The notes: a model not told the origin generated them from the sequence alone. A DNA stretch of 64,000 nucleotides from an uncultured candidatus Porisulfidus sp. (GCA_958431155.1 OY288106.1:1029161-1093160), one strand, 5' to 3'; positions 1 to 8,399 are shown, counted from the first letter of the stretch. Made by a program: numbers and translations.

Positions 1-1282
1 GACCAGTGGCGAACTTGATACCCAAAAGGATTTCGACGCCAGCCACACGCAGGGACCCGGAGATGTCAAGGAAGGTTATGAAAGCAAGGACTACCAGACC
101 CGGTCGCGCAGCCTGCTGAAGCGACGTGGCGTCAAAAAGGACCTGATCCGCTTCGCACAAAATCCGCCGCTGGGCCTGCCGCCTGTGCCCATCCCGGCTG
201 AGAATCCGCTGACCCGAGACAAGATCGACCTTGGCCGCAAACTGTTCTTCGACCGTCGCTTGTCGATCAACGACACCTTTGCCTGCGCCACCTGTCACAT
301 ACCGGAGCAAGGCTTCACCAACAACGAAATGCGCACTGCGGTCGGTGTAGAAGGCCGCTCAGTGCTGCGCAATTCCCCCACGCTCTACAACGTCGCCTAC
401 CTAATGCGGCTGTTTCTGGACGGGCGCGAGATCAGCCTGGAAAATCAGATCTGGCAACCCATCACTTCACACAACGAAATGGCTGCACCCTCAATCGGCT
501 GGATCATCAACAAGATCCGCCGCATGCGCGACTACGAAGGCCTGTTCGAGAAAGCATTCAATGGTGCCGGACCGAACATCCTTACCATCGGCCAGGCACT
601 GGCCAGCTATCAGCGCACCCTGCTGGCAGCCAATTCTCCGTTCGATCGCTGGTACTTCGGGAACCAGACCGACGCAGTCGACGAATCCGTCAAGCGAGGC
701 TTCGGAGTTTTTTCCGGCAAGGGCCGGTGCATCGCGTGCCACACCATGCAGAAGGAACACGCCCTGTTCACCGACCAGAAATTCCACAACACGGGCCTGG
801 GGTTCTTGGTTTCGTTCAGCAAGGACTCCGAGAAAACTTCCAAAACCACCCGCGTACAGCTCGCGCCCGGTGTATTCGTAGACGTCTCAAACGAGAAGAT
901 TGAAGCGGTCTCCCAGCAGAAACTGCCGAACGACCTCGGCCTGTACCGGGTCACCGAAAACCCGAATGATCGCTGGCGATTCCGAACTCAGAGTCTGCGC
1001 AACGTTGCGCTGACCGCGCCATACATGCATAACGGCAAGTTCGACACCCTCCGGGAGGTGATTGATTTCTACGATCGCGGCGGTGTTCCAAACGAGCTTC
1101 TGTCCCCCCTGATTTTCCCGCTCAATCTCAGCGCACAAGAGAAACAGGATCTGGAAGCATTCCTGCTCTCCCTGACCGGCAGCACCATCCCGGAGATCGT
1201 GGCCGACGCCTTTGCCGCACCGATCGGCGACCTGAGCCTGGAAGATCCCAATTGGGCACACGAGGAAACCCTGGGTTATTGA
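1..1282 (+). CDS. Di-heme cytochrome c peroxidase / MauG family, 5' end outside window
   Basis: The frame is open from base 2 with no stop before the GTG at 185, so the gene starts upstream of the window. Two c-type heme sites are visible: C-A-T-C-H at bases 284-298 and C-I-A-C-H at bases 728-742, as in bacterial di-heme peroxidases (CcpA/MauG family). Family landmarks include the phrase EQGFTNNEMRTAVG after the first heme and a DGRE...LENQ...EM segment. Such enzymes act in the periplasm, reducing H2O2 with electrons from small cytochromes or oxidising protein side chains; which applies here is not shown. The N-terminal part seen (charged, with SRSLLKRRGVKKDL before the first domain) is not a signal peptide, which must lie further upstream. 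A TlpA-like lipoprotein follows after one base, so the two are probably co-transcribed. Confidence 0.88.
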   Translation, partial: TSGELDTQKDFDASHTQGPGDVKEGYESKDYQTRSRSLLKRRGVKKDLIRFAQNPPLGLPPVPIPAENPLTRDKIDLGRKLFFDRRLSINDTFACATCHIPEQGFTNNEMRTAVGVEGRSVLRNSPTLYNVAYLMRLFLDGREISLENQIWQPITSHNEMAAPSIGWIINKIRRMRDYEGLFEKAFNGAGPNILTIGQALASYQRTLLAANSPFDRWYFGNQTDAVDESVKRGFGVFSGKGRCIACHTMQKEHALFTDQKFHNTGLGFLVSFSKDSEKTSKTTRVQLAPGVFVDVSNEKIEAVSQQKLPNDLGLYRVTENPNDRWRFRTQSLRNVALTAPYMHNGKFDTLREVIDFYDRGGVPNELLSPLIFPLNLSAQEKQDLEAFLLSLTGSTIPEIVADAFAAPIGDLSLEDPNWAHEETLGY

Positions 1283-1283
1283 C

Positions 1284-1787
1284 ATGAACCGCTTTTTCGC
1301 TCTGCTGCTCGGCAGTGCGCTCGCCTTGGGTGCGGCAGGCTGCAGCGACGACCCTGAATTGATGGAGGAGGCATCCGGAAAACCGGCTCCCGACTTCGTG
1401 CTTCCGGACCTGGACGGCCAGCCTTGGCAGTTGAGTCAGGCCCGTGGCCAGGTGTTGCTGATCAATTTCTGGGCCACCTGGTGCGCGCCATGCCGGCGCG
1501 AGATGCCCGCGCTGGCCCGACTCCATGAAACTCTAGCTGGTGAAAATTTTCAAGTTGTCGGCATCCATGTCGGCCCTAGTGCGGAAATCAAGCGCTTCCT
1601 GGTAGAGACTCCCGTCGGTTTTCCCATCCTGATTGATGCGGAGTTGGCTCTCGAGGATTGGAACGTCCCGATGCTGCCCGCAACGTTCCTGATTGATGCA
1701 GAAGGGCATGCCCGTTACTGGGCGGTCGGTGAACGGGAATGGGATTCGCCAGAGGCGATAGAGTTTTTCTCTGCGGCCCTCAACTGA
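1284..1787 (+). CDS. TlpA/ResA-like thioredoxin-fold lipoprotein
   Basis: A 167-residue protein with a lipoprotein signal peptide (hydrophobic stretch ending LGAAGC, lipidated Cys20) and a thioredoxin fold carrying W-C-A-P-C at residues 66-70, typical of membrane-anchored TlpA/ResA thiol-disulfide reductases. The motif NFWATWCAPCRREMP is diagnostic, and a cis-proline region (MLPATFLID) is present. It starts one base after the stop of the upstream cytochrome peroxidase. This suggests a shared redox role, for example reducing heme-site cysteines for cytochrome maturation or protecting the periplasm from peroxide; that link is inferred. A small hairpin (1807-1821) without a T-run lies in the convergent gap to folP. 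Confidence 0.85.
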   Translation: MNRFFALLLGSALALGAAGCSDDPELMEEASGKPAPDFVLPDLDGQPWQLSQARGQVLLINFWATWCAPCRREMPALARLHETLAGENFQVVGIHVGPSAEIKRFLVETPVGFPILIDAELALEDWNVPMLPATFLIDAEGHARYWAVGEREWDSPEAIEFFSAALN

Positions 1788-1820
1788 CGCCCAGCACCAC
1801 CTGAAAACCTGCTTGGCAGG

Positions 1821-2654
1821 TCAACGGCCCTCCTTTTCCAGTAAAGCCTGCGTCAAATCCAGAGCCTGTCGGTTCTGCCACACGTCGTGCACCCTGAAGA
1901 TTCGTGCCCCCGCGCAGAGGCCCCAACCCGTCGTCACCACAGTCGCCGGCACTCTTTGACCCGGGTCGGAAGCACCGGAAATCTCGCCCATGAATCGCTT
2001 GCGCGAAGTCCCGAGCAGCACCGGATACCCCAACTCGACAATCTTGTCCAACTGTGCGATCAGTTGCAAGTTGTGCTCTGTTAGCTTGCCGAAGCCAATA
2101 CCCGGGTCAACGATGATCCTTCCAGACTCCACCCCCGCTCGTTGCGCTGCCTCGGCACGTTCTTCTAGAAACTCCCGCACTTCTTTGACCGCGTCGGAAT
2201 ACTGCGGGTCATCCTGCATGGTCTTGGGCGTCCCCTGCATGTGCATCAGGCAATACGGCACTTCTCGCTCGGCCACCAAGGAGAAGATCCCGGGATCGTC
2301 GCGCCCGGCGGAAATGTCGTTGACCATGCCCGCACCCGCGTCCAACGCCGAACTGGCAACTTCGCTCAACGTGGTATCAACGCTGACGACCACTCCCTCT
2401 GGAACCGCCCCGCTGACCTGCTCCACCACATCCAGAATGCGCCGTTTCTGCTCGCCCGCATCCACCCGATCTGCTCCCGGCCGCGTGGACTCCCCTCCGA
2501 TATCGATCAGCGTCGCACCCTCCTCCACCATCTCCAGCGCCCGAGCTAAAGCTCGGCTAGAAGAAGGATAGGCTCCGCCGTCGGAGAAACTGTCCGGCGT
2601 AACGTTGAGAATCCCCATGATCCGGGGAATTTGGAAAAAACTGTCTGGAGTCAC
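1821..2654 (-). CDS. folP: Dihydropteroate synthase
   Basis: FolP condenses 6-hydroxymethyl-7,8-dihydropterin pyrophosphate with p-aminobenzoate in folate synthesis and is the sulfonamide target. The diagnostic motif IMGILNVTPDSFSDGG lies at the N-terminus, followed by IDIGGESTRPGA and later DPGIGFGK and GTSRKRF, all expected substrate-binding loops. The length of 277 is normal. The start is a GTG at 2654; no in-frame ATG lies upstream. The nearest good Shine-Dalgarno (AGGAG) is placed for a different-frame ATG at 2689, whose 12-codon reading frame ends on a TGA overlapping this GTG, so folP may depend on translational coupling. The usual partners ftsH and glmM are absent; an AT-rich accessory islet lies upstream instead. 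Confidence 0.93.
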   Translation of the reverse strand: MTPDSFFQIPRIMGILNVTPDSFSDGGAYPSSSRALARALEMVEEGATLIDIGGESTRPGADRVDAGEQKRRILDVVEQVSGAVPEGVVVSVDTTLSEVASSALDAGAGMVNDISAGRDDPGIFSLVAEREVPYCLMHMQGTPKTMQDDPQYSDAVKEVREFLEERAEAAQRAGVESGRIIVDPGIGFGKLTEHNLQLIAQLDKIVELGYPVLLGTSRKRFMGEISGASDPGQRVPATVVTTGWGLCAGARIFRVHDVWQNRQALDLTQALLEKEGR

Positions 2655-2700
2655 GACGCTGCCGTCAATCCCATGGTGATGGCATGCATGAACGTCTCCT
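2651..2700 (-). promoter_or_regulatory. Shine-Dalgarno plus 12-codon upstream ORF overlapping the folP start
   Basis: On the minus strand AGGAG (2700-2696) is followed after six bases by ATG (2689), opening a frame of 12 codons (MHAITMGLTAAS) that stops at TGA 2653-2651. The folP GTG occupies 2654-2652, so stop and start overlap as GTGA. This is the usual geometry for termination-reinitiation. The alternative is a recent frameshift that split the original folP N-terminus. Confidence 0.45.
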
Positions 2701-2904
2701 AGGCAAACATGTAGGTGGAAAGTGCAATTCTATATTACAAATTCCGATGAAGTATAAATGCAAATTCGCAAACCGCAGTAGATCGACCATACAAAATCCA
2801 TTGCGTCAAACCATACTGTTAATTTAGTCCTCAACTATTGCCCGCCGAGTTTGACGTGCATAGAAACTAACGTAACACCGATTTTGTTCCCATCTGATTA
2901 AGTG

Positions 2905-3885
2905 TTAATTTTTAGTGTAGTAGCAATCAAACTCCTGTACTATGTTTGGATTGTAGAGTTTCTTCACCGAACTCCTTTTATTGGCAGGATTCAAATATCT
3001 TTTCCAGCAGAACTTTTTGTCCGTCTCCAGTTGTCGACGGATAGTGTGATATTTCTGATTAGCTTTGAAATCAGTAAACCTTTTTCGTAATCTTGTTGTC
3101 AAACTATCATAGTCCCACGGATATTTCTTCCGGATGTCTTCTTCTGACAAATTAACTTTTATTGCGTCTAAATCATCTGTTAATCGAACTGTTTGTGCAC
3201 TGGAATCCTTTGATTTAGAAAAGATTAAGTCTAACCGCACTGAAACATTAAAGTCACCGAGAGATTGATTTTCGTGTTTTTCCATTTGTGATTTTAGAAA
3301 GTTAGTTAACTTACGTTCGCGAGAATTTGTGTTGATGGCCTGTGCAGGCATACCCTCATGAACAAATGCTAGTGGCATCAAGTAAAAATTGTAACGTGAC
3401 ATATCCAAATTAAACCACTGGCGCATTACCACCAAATAGTTCTTGAGGCATGCTGTGCCAAACTCTTGAACAATTTGAGATAAACCGGAACCTTTATTTA
3501 AAAGGTGCACCGCATTGTCTCGAATTTCACACATCATTTCGAGATTCTTTCGCACGGCAGGATCCACTGTATCTCCATAATCATCGCGTAAGAGATCGAG
3601 AGCCTTAAAGAGGCTTACAGATAGGTCATTACCACATCGATTCTTCACACGATAGAAACCGTTAGAACCATCTTTTTTTTGTCTCTTTTCATATCGCAAG
3701 ATAGATTCCATTTTATTGCCACTAAGTTGTAACACACGAGCTTTGAGAATCAATTCCCATCCGTTTATCGCGAGGATAGCGAAACTTTCTTCCCGATATG
3801 AAAAATTGGGCTTGTTATATATTTCAATTGCGGCCAACATCGCGTCAATCGACTTATCTGCTAAAGACTGACTTCGTGATTTCAT
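2905..3885 (-). CDS. DUF3644-family protein with HEPN-like RNase motif
   Basis: This 326-residue protein belongs by recall to the DUF3644 family: the N-terminal segment IEIYNKPNFSYREESFAIL...NGWELILKA is its hallmark. Residues 122-127 read R-D-N-A-V-H, which fits the catalytic R-[N/D/H]-x(3-5)-H signature of HEPN nucleases found in toxin-antitoxin and abortive-infection systems. The opening helices (WELILKAR) also resemble HEPN helix 1. The C-terminal half is rich in charged and aromatic residues and unrecognised. The gene is markedly AT-rich compared with its neighbours and is divergent from a Doc/Fic gene across a 226-base intergenic region. Role as an RNA-targeting toxin or defence effector is inference; the family has no established function that I know of. 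Confidence 0.72.
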   Translation of the reverse strand: MKSRSQSLADKSIDAMLAAIEIYNKPNFSYREESFAILAINGWELILKARVLQLSGNKMESILRYEKRQKKDGSNGFYRVKNRCGNDLSVSLFKALDLLRDDYGDTVDPAVRKNLEMMCEIRDNAVHLLNKGSGLSQIVQEFGTACLKNYLVVMRQWFNLDMSRYNFYLMPLAFVHEGMPAQAINTNSRERKLTNFLKSQMEKHENQSLGDFNVSVRLDLIFSKSKDSSAQTVRLTDDLDAIKVNLSEEDIRKKYPWDYDSLTTRLRKRFTDFKANQKYHTIRRQLETDKKFCWKRYLNPANKRSSVKKLYNPNIVQEFDCYYTKN

Positions 3886-4111
3886 GACAAAATCAAACCC
3901 TACCTACGATGATTGCCGCATAAAATTCACGGCATTAATGTCTACGTTGATGTGTGCACGGGCTGAGTATACGGCAAAGTAAACTGCTCTTGCTTCTTGT
4001 GACAACATTGCTATCTGCCCTCGACGCTTGTATGCTCCACTTATATCACTATTGAAGGGCACATATAGGCAACAAGTTTGACATACTGAAAAAATAGCGA
4101 AAAATATTCGG

Positions 4112-5002
4112 ATGCTTGAGTTGACTGCTTCAATAAACGAATCGTATCAGAGATCTCTAGACCTAGTGGGTGACGATGACCCATATTCTGGCCCTGGTTT
4201 CCTCGGCATAAAAGATGTCCTAAAGGCTCACTATCTGATAGCTGATCATTTTTATGCCCAAGGAAGTGGGTTGGGTGGCATCGGCCCAAAAAGTATGGAT
4301 CTTCTGCATTCAGCACTTTTTCGACAACACATTTCATATGGTGGAAAACAGAAATGGCCTACTAAGTACGATACTTGTGCAACGCTTTTCTATGGTTTGA
4401 TCAAAGATCATCCGTTTCATGATGCTAACAAGAGAACAGCTTTTTTATCCTTGGTTTATCATTTGGAAACTTTGGGATTGTGCCCCACCATTAATCAGAA
4501 GGACCTTGAAAATTTCGCTGTTGATGTGGCAGACAGCAACCTTGTTAAATTTAAGCGTTATAAAGAACTGGCGAACAAGTGCGCGGACAAAAGTGATGCT
4601 GAAGTATTTTATATAGCGCATTTTTTGAAGAAACACACTCGTAGCATAGACAAAAGGTTCTACACCGTAACTTATAGAGAACTAAAGTCAATTCTGAATA
4701 GGTTTGGATATAACATCCAGAATCCACAGCGCAACTTCATCGACTTAGTGAGAATTAAAGAGCGTCGGAAGATATTCGGTATCTTTGGTGAAAAAGAAAG
4801 CGTTGATGTCAAAGTTGCAAAAATAGGATTTCCCAGTTGGACCTCCCAAGTGAGCAAAGGCACTATCAGGACTGTAAGGAAAGCGACCCAACTTACGCAT
4901 GATAAAGGAGTCGATTCTCAGACTTTTTTCAAAGACGCAGATCCTATCTCAATTCTAATATCCCGGTACCAAGAGCCGTTAAGGCATCTGGCCGATCGAT
5001 GA
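4112..5002 (+). CDS. Fic/Doc-family protein with C-terminal extension
   Basis: Residues 100-108 read H-P-F-H-D-A-N-K-R, the Fic core loop in its Doc-like form (HxFxDANKR), preceded by the Doc-type phrase LLHSALFRQ...KYDTCATLFYGLIKD. Fic/Doc enzymes transfer AMP or phosphate to targets; Doc inactivates EF-Tu by phosphorylation. The family's Doc members are about 125 residues, whereas this one has 296: roughly 155 additional C-terminal residues hold a basic segment (TYRELKSILNRFGYNI) I cannot assign, possibly DNA- or RNA-binding. No obvious inhibitory (S/T)xxxE(G/N) helix or separate antitoxin ORF is visible. ATG 4112 has no clear Shine-Dalgarno, and TTGACA at 4078-4083 is a possible -35 box. 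The gene is AT-rich and divergent from the HEPN-like DUF3644 gene, suggesting a horizontally acquired toxin or defence pair. Confidence 0.8.
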   Translation: MLELTASINESYQRSLDLVGDDDPYSGPGFLGIKDVLKAHYLIADHFYAQGSGLGGIGPKSMDLLHSALFRQHISYGGKQKWPTKYDTCATLFYGLIKDHPFHDANKRTAFLSLVYHLETLGLCPTINQKDLENFAVDVADSNLVKFKRYKELANKCADKSDAEVFYIAHFLKKHTRSIDKRFYTVTYRELKSILNRFGYNIQNPQRNFIDLVRIKERRKIFGIFGEKESVDVKVAKIGFPSWTSQVSKGTIRTVRKATQLTHDKGVDSQTFFKDADPISILISRYQEPLRHLADR

Positions 5003-5229
5003 CCAATTGCGTGCACAAATTCTATATTAATAGTGTGTAGTAGACACCATAAGACCGGAAAGTGGGATACACATCGGAACGCTAACTCCCCCAAGGAGAA
5101 ATACCCAACCCCCACTATTTCCCAAGTTCGAAAACTATGCCGCAACGGATTAAAAAATACATTGAAGCTTGTGACTCCAGCCATACTTTCGATTTTGAAA
5201 TCCATCCATTCCACCTACCGGAAAGCCGG

Positions 5230-5305
5230 TGGTGGGCCATCAGGGACTCGAACCCCGAACCTGCTGATTAAGAGTCAGTTGCTCTACCAATTGAGCTAAT
5301 GGCCC
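5230..5305 (-). tRNA. tRNA-Lys(CTT)
   Basis: The minus strand folds as a complete cloverleaf with acceptor GGGCC.../GGCCC, a D-arm with GCTC and GGTAGAGC, anticodon loop CTCTTAA (anticodon CTT), T-loop TTCGAGT and an encoded CCA end (5232-5230). It is the last gene of a four-tRNA cluster. Its 3' end faces the AT-rich Fic/DUF3644 islet, the usual orientation for integration at a tRNA 3' end, although I found no direct repeat. Confidence 0.95.
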
Positions 5306-5314
5306 ATCCTGGGA

Positions 5315-5391
5315 TGGGGTGAGCGACGGGATTTGAACCCGCGACCTCAGGAGCCACAATCCTGTGCTCTACCGACTGAGCTACGCTCACC
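5315..5391 (-). tRNA. tRNA-His(GTG)
   Basis: Cloverleaf on the minus strand: acceptor GTGAGC/GCTCAC, anticodon stem CAGGA/TCCTG around loop TTGTGGC (anticodon GTG), T-loop TTCAAAT and an encoded CCA (5317-5315). A G at 5391 can pair with the C discriminator, the G-1:C73 identity pair of tRNA-His. Ten bases separate it from tRNA-Lys. Confidence 0.95.
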
Positions 5392-5401
5392 GCTGACCGG
5401 C

Positions 5402-5478
5402 TGGCGCGCCCGGCAGGACTCGAACCTGCGACCCTCGGTTTAGAAGACCGATGCTCTAATCCGCTGAGCTACGGGCGC
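5402..5478 (-). tRNA. tRNA-Arg(TCT)
   Basis: Acceptor GCGCCCG/CGGGCGC, a D-arm with GCTCAGCGGATTAGAGC, anticodon stem TCGGT/ACCGA around loop CTTCTAA (anticodon TCT, reading AGA/AGG), T-loop TTCGAGT and an encoded CCA (5404-5402). It lies second in the Pro-Arg-His-Lys cluster. Confidence 0.95.
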
Positions 5479-5515
5479 GATTCATCCCTGAGAAAAAATC
5501 CCGGGCATCGTCCGC

Positions 5516-5592
<77 letters not shown>

Positions 5593-5681
5593 CCATGCGA
5601 AGTTTATCAGATGGCCACCGGTGTCGGGCAGGCTTGAGGCCCCAGCGGCCGCTATCCGCCACTCTTCTGACTGATCCCGGT

Positions 5682-7058
5682 TCACGCTTTCCGGAAACGC
5701 CAGCCGTACATCACACGCCCGTAAAAGTTGAACCACTTCCTCGCTTCAGGATCCTGGAACGGATAGTCCGCCCCGATCTGCCTTGCCGTAACAAGGCCGG
5801 TCACGAAACAGGTCTCCTGGCTGTTGATCAGAGTATGGGCGCCACAGTGCCACGCTTGCCTCTTACCCTGAATGAAACGAAAAATATGAACTAGAAGGGC
5901 CACGTGACGCACGTCGTGCACGATGTGCTGAAACCACCATTTCTTGATAATCTTGCCTTCGTCAATGCGACTGATCGGATTGTAGGTCACCAGGCAAGGC
6001 TTGTCCGATCGCTTCACCCAAGGTTGCTGGTTGTGCATGATGTAGGTGATTTCGTAGTTGTCGGGCCTGACCCCATACTGCTCGATGTGGTTGCTCCGGG
6101 TGTCGAGCGCCTCGACTGCGCTGTCCGGAAGCACCGAGGCGTCCGAGTGAACGACCGTATGGTTATGCAACTCGCTCTCGTAACGGATCGAAGAGAGAAT
6201 CCATCGCTCAAGAAAGGTCGGCTTGTCCAGCATCATCAGCGTTTGATTCGCGTTGCACGCGAAAACCACTTCGTCGAACGTTTCCGTCTGCCCATTTTCG
6301 TCCTCGACGACGACATCGGAGGCGCTCCGATGCACTTTTCGAACCGGCCGGTCAAGGTAGATCTTGTCCTGAAAATCAGCCGACAATTCTTGATAAATGC
6401 GTCGCGTGCCCTGGTCCCAGGTTTGCATCGGCGTTGCGGTTTCAATATCGAAGAACTCCAGGTACCGGGAAAACAGGGCTGCGGGCATGTCGAACACGTT
6501 CGTGGCCATCAGGAAGTTGACGAACATCGGCTTCAGGATTTTGTACCGGAAATCCCCGGAGAACCCGCCCAGATTAAGAACCGTACCCATGCTGACGTAG
6601 TTGAACGGGTTGAGAGCATTGAGCAGTTTGGACCTGGATCGGCCGAGTTGGCCGAACCATTTGAGGCGTCTCAGGATCTTCTGGAATTTCTCGATTTCCG
6701 GTTGCAGCTGCCTCCTGATGTCAGAGTCGAAATCGTGAGCGTAGATGCCGCCACGATACTTCACGCTGTAGCTGAACTTGGTGTCGACCAACTCAATGCC
6801 GTGTTGCTGCATGAGCAGAATAATATGGTGGTATACCGAGGGGATGCACGCGGTGACGGAAATATCAAACGGGATCGAGGTTCCGTCGTCTTGCGGCATG
6901 TCGACCGTAATGGCGTTGCCGCCGACCTGAGACTGCGCTTCGAACAGTCGAAAATCGAATCGATCGGGATGCCGATGCAGCGCCCAGGCGACTCCCAACC
7001 CCGAAACTCCCCCACCGATAATAGCGACTTTTCTCGGCATGGCTGCGCTCTGCTTCAC
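5682..7058 (-). CDS. FAD-dependent amine-oxidase-like oxidoreductase
   Basis: The N-terminal Rossmann motif VAIIGGGVSGLGVAW, an acidic FAD-ribose site (LFEAQSQVGGNA) and the C-terminal FAD segment (CFVTGLVTARQIGADYPF) place this 458-residue protein in the NAD(P)-binding/amine oxidase flavoprotein superfamily. It resembles the 'NAD/FAD-binding' proteins often encoded with DUF1365 and cyclopropane-fatty-acid synthase-like genes; those partners are absent here, so the substrate is unknown. The start is probably GTG 7058 because AGGAG lies six bases upstream; the internal ATG at 7040 lacks a good ribosome site. It is divergent from the bufferin operon across about 210 bases and may be transcribed alone. 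Confidence 0.75.
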   Translation of the reverse strand: MKQSAAMPRKVAIIGGGVSGLGVAWALHRHPDRFDFRLFEAQSQVGGNAITVDMPQDDGTSIPFDISVTACIPSVYHHIILLMQQHGIELVDTKFSYSVKYRGGIYAHDFDSDIRRQLQPEIEKFQKILRRLKWFGQLGRSRSKLLNALNPFNYVSMGTVLNLGGFSGDFRYKILKPMFVNFLMATNVFDMPAALFSRYLEFFDIETATPMQTWDQGTRRIYQELSADFQDKIYLDRPVRKVHRSASDVVVEDENGQTETFDEVVFACNANQTLMMLDKPTFLERWILSSIRYESELHNHTVVHSDASVLPDSAVEALDTRSNHIEQYGVRPDNYEITYIMHNQQPWVKRSDKPCLVTYNPISRIDEGKIIKKWWFQHIVHDVRHVALLVHIFRFIQGKRQAWHCGAHTLINSQETCFVTGLVTARQIGADYPFQDPEARKWFNFYGRVMYGWRFRKA

Positions 7059-7268
7059 ACGTGGCTCCTATTTACCACCGTCCGCGACCTCCTCCAGCGA
7101 AATTCCATGCCCGATCATCCGACTAAACACCTGTTGCATATGTTTCAAGAATTATATACATGAGGTGATCAGGCTGCTGAATTCTGGACACGCGGGAACA
7201 AAAGGACGACAATGTGGTCAACAGTATCAATGGGTTAATCCCCCCCTCCATCTCAACCTAAGGAAAAC

Positions 7269-7553
7269 ATGAAAAAATCACATTCTCTGGCATCCAGCCT
7301 GATCGTGCTGGCACTCGGCTCCGGCCTGGCTTCCACCTCCGCACTAGCGGTTCCCGATGCCCCCAAGAACTGGGAAAAATGTACCGGCATCTCCAAGGCC
7401 GGAATGAACGATTGCGGAGCGACGGACGGCGCACACAGGTGTGCTGGCGCAGCCCCGGAAGACGGCATGGAAACCGAATGGATCTACGTCCCGGAAGGCA
7501 CTTGTGAGAAGATCGTGGGCGGAACGGTACATGCGGTCAAGCCTGCCAAATAA
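7269..7553 (+). CDS. bufA: Bufferin-type metallophore precursor (DUF2282/BufA family)
   Basis: A 94-residue secreted protein: a basic N-terminus, a hydrophobic core and a cleavage site after ALA (residues 25-27), then a small mature domain with four cysteines (C38, C49, C58, C79) in the DUF2282 arrangement (WEKC, NDCG, HRCAG, EGTCEKI). In characterised bufferins such cysteines are modified by a multinuclear iron enzyme to copper-binding heterocycles, and the product buffers excess metal in the periplasm. The modifying enzyme (DUF692) and its partner (DUF2063) follow immediately, which makes the assignment strong. A good ribosome site (AAGGA) precedes the ATG. Metal identity is not shown by sequence. 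Confidence 0.85.
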   Translation: MKKSHSLASSLIVLALGSGLASTSALAVPDAPKNWEKCTGISKAGMNDCGATDGAHRCAGAAPEDGMETEWIYVPEGTCEKIVGGTVHAVKPAK

Positions 7554-7562
7554 ACTCCATTG

Positions 7563-8399
7563 ATGCTTGCCGAAGATACGGCAGCCCCGCTCACGGGAAT
7601 GGGGGCCGGCTTACGTGGCCCCCACGTCCCGGAGATCCTGCAGCAAAACCCTGCAGTTCCCTGGTTTGAGCTTCTGACCGACAACCACCTGTGCGCCGGA
7701 GGCGCGCTCAGGTTTCAGGCCGAGGCCATTGCCGAACGATATCCGGTCGCCCTGCACGGCGTCAACCTTTCCCTTGGCGGCACCGACCCGCTGGATCGTG
7801 AATATCTTGGTCAGGTTCGGGCCCTCGCCCAGAGCACTGAGGCCCGCCATATCTCGGAACACCTCGCATTCACCGCCTGCAACGGCATACACAGTCACGA
7901 CCTGCTTCCACTGCCATGGACCGAGGAAGCCCTGCAACACGTGGCAGACCGAATCTCTCAAGTCCAAGATTTTCTTGGCCAAACCATCTTAGTCGAGAAC
8001 ATTTCCACCTATCTGGAATACGAACATTCCACTCTGAAGGAAGGCGATTTCCTGCTGGAACTCTGCACGCGGACCGACTGCAAACTGCTCCTGGACATCA
8101 ACAACGTCTACGTCAACGCTGTCAATCACGGTCACGACCCGCAGGACCTGCTGGGCACCATACCCTGGACACACGTGCGCGAGGTCCATCTGGCGGGCCA
8201 CGAGGAACGTGACGGGCTTTTGATTGATACGCACGGGGGGTGCGTCTGCGATGAGGTTTTGAATCTCTTCCTGGGCGTGGTACCACATATCCCGGAAACT
8301 CCGGTGCTGTTCGAATGGGATACTTCCCTGCCTCCGTGGCCTGTCGTCTGGGAGGAAGCCCAGCGGCTTGACGAGGCCTACCAGGCAGTCCTCGCATGA
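7563..8399 (+). CDS. bufB: DUF692 multinuclear non-heme iron oxidase (MNIO), BufB-like
   Basis: Member of the DUF692/MNIO family, TIM-barrel enzymes that use two or three iron ions to modify cysteines of a peptide substrate. Family markers are present in order: GAGLRGPHVPEIL near the start, HGVNLSLGG, SEHLAF, ILVENISTYL, LLLDINNVYVN, HLAGHEE and IDTHGG, which contribute His, Glu, Asp and Asn metal ligands. The length of about 278 is normal. An in-frame TTG lies just before the chosen ATG, and ATG 7599 is another possible start. It begins nine bases after the precursor gene and its 3' end overlaps the DUF2063 gene by four bases, a classic precursor-MNIO-partner operon. Confidence 0.9.
   Translation: MLAEDTAAPLTGMGAGLRGPHVPEILQQNPAVPWFELLTDNHLCAGGALRFQAEAIAERYPVALHGVNLSLGGTDPLDREYLGQVRALAQSTEARHISEHLAFTACNGIHSHDLLPLPWTEEALQHVADRISQVQDFLGQTILVENISTYLEYEHSTLKEGDFLLELCTRTDCKLLLDINNVYVNAVNHGHDPQDLLGTIPWTHVREVHLAGHEERDGLLIDTHGGCVCDEVLNLFLGVVPHIPETPVLFEWDTSLPPWPVVWEEAQRLDEAYQAVLA

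Noticed and set aside
1807-1821. Terminator between the TlpA-like gene and folP
   Set aside because: Only a 6-bp stem with a 3-base loop and no T-run; overlaps the folP stop.
5033-5299. 88-residue ORF ending TRTPNLLIKSQLLYQLS
   Set aside because: It runs antisense through tRNA-Lys; its C-terminus is the translated tRNA, a known spurious ORF type.
5230-5305. att site made by a direct repeat of the tRNA-Lys 3' end
   Set aside because: I searched 2690-2900 and 5000-5230 by eye and found no copy; the integration idea stays only as a hypothesis.
5904-7163. 419-residue plus-strand ORF opposite the FAD oxidoreductase
   Set aside because: Antisense shadow of a clear flavoprotein with conserved motifs; no family resemblance.
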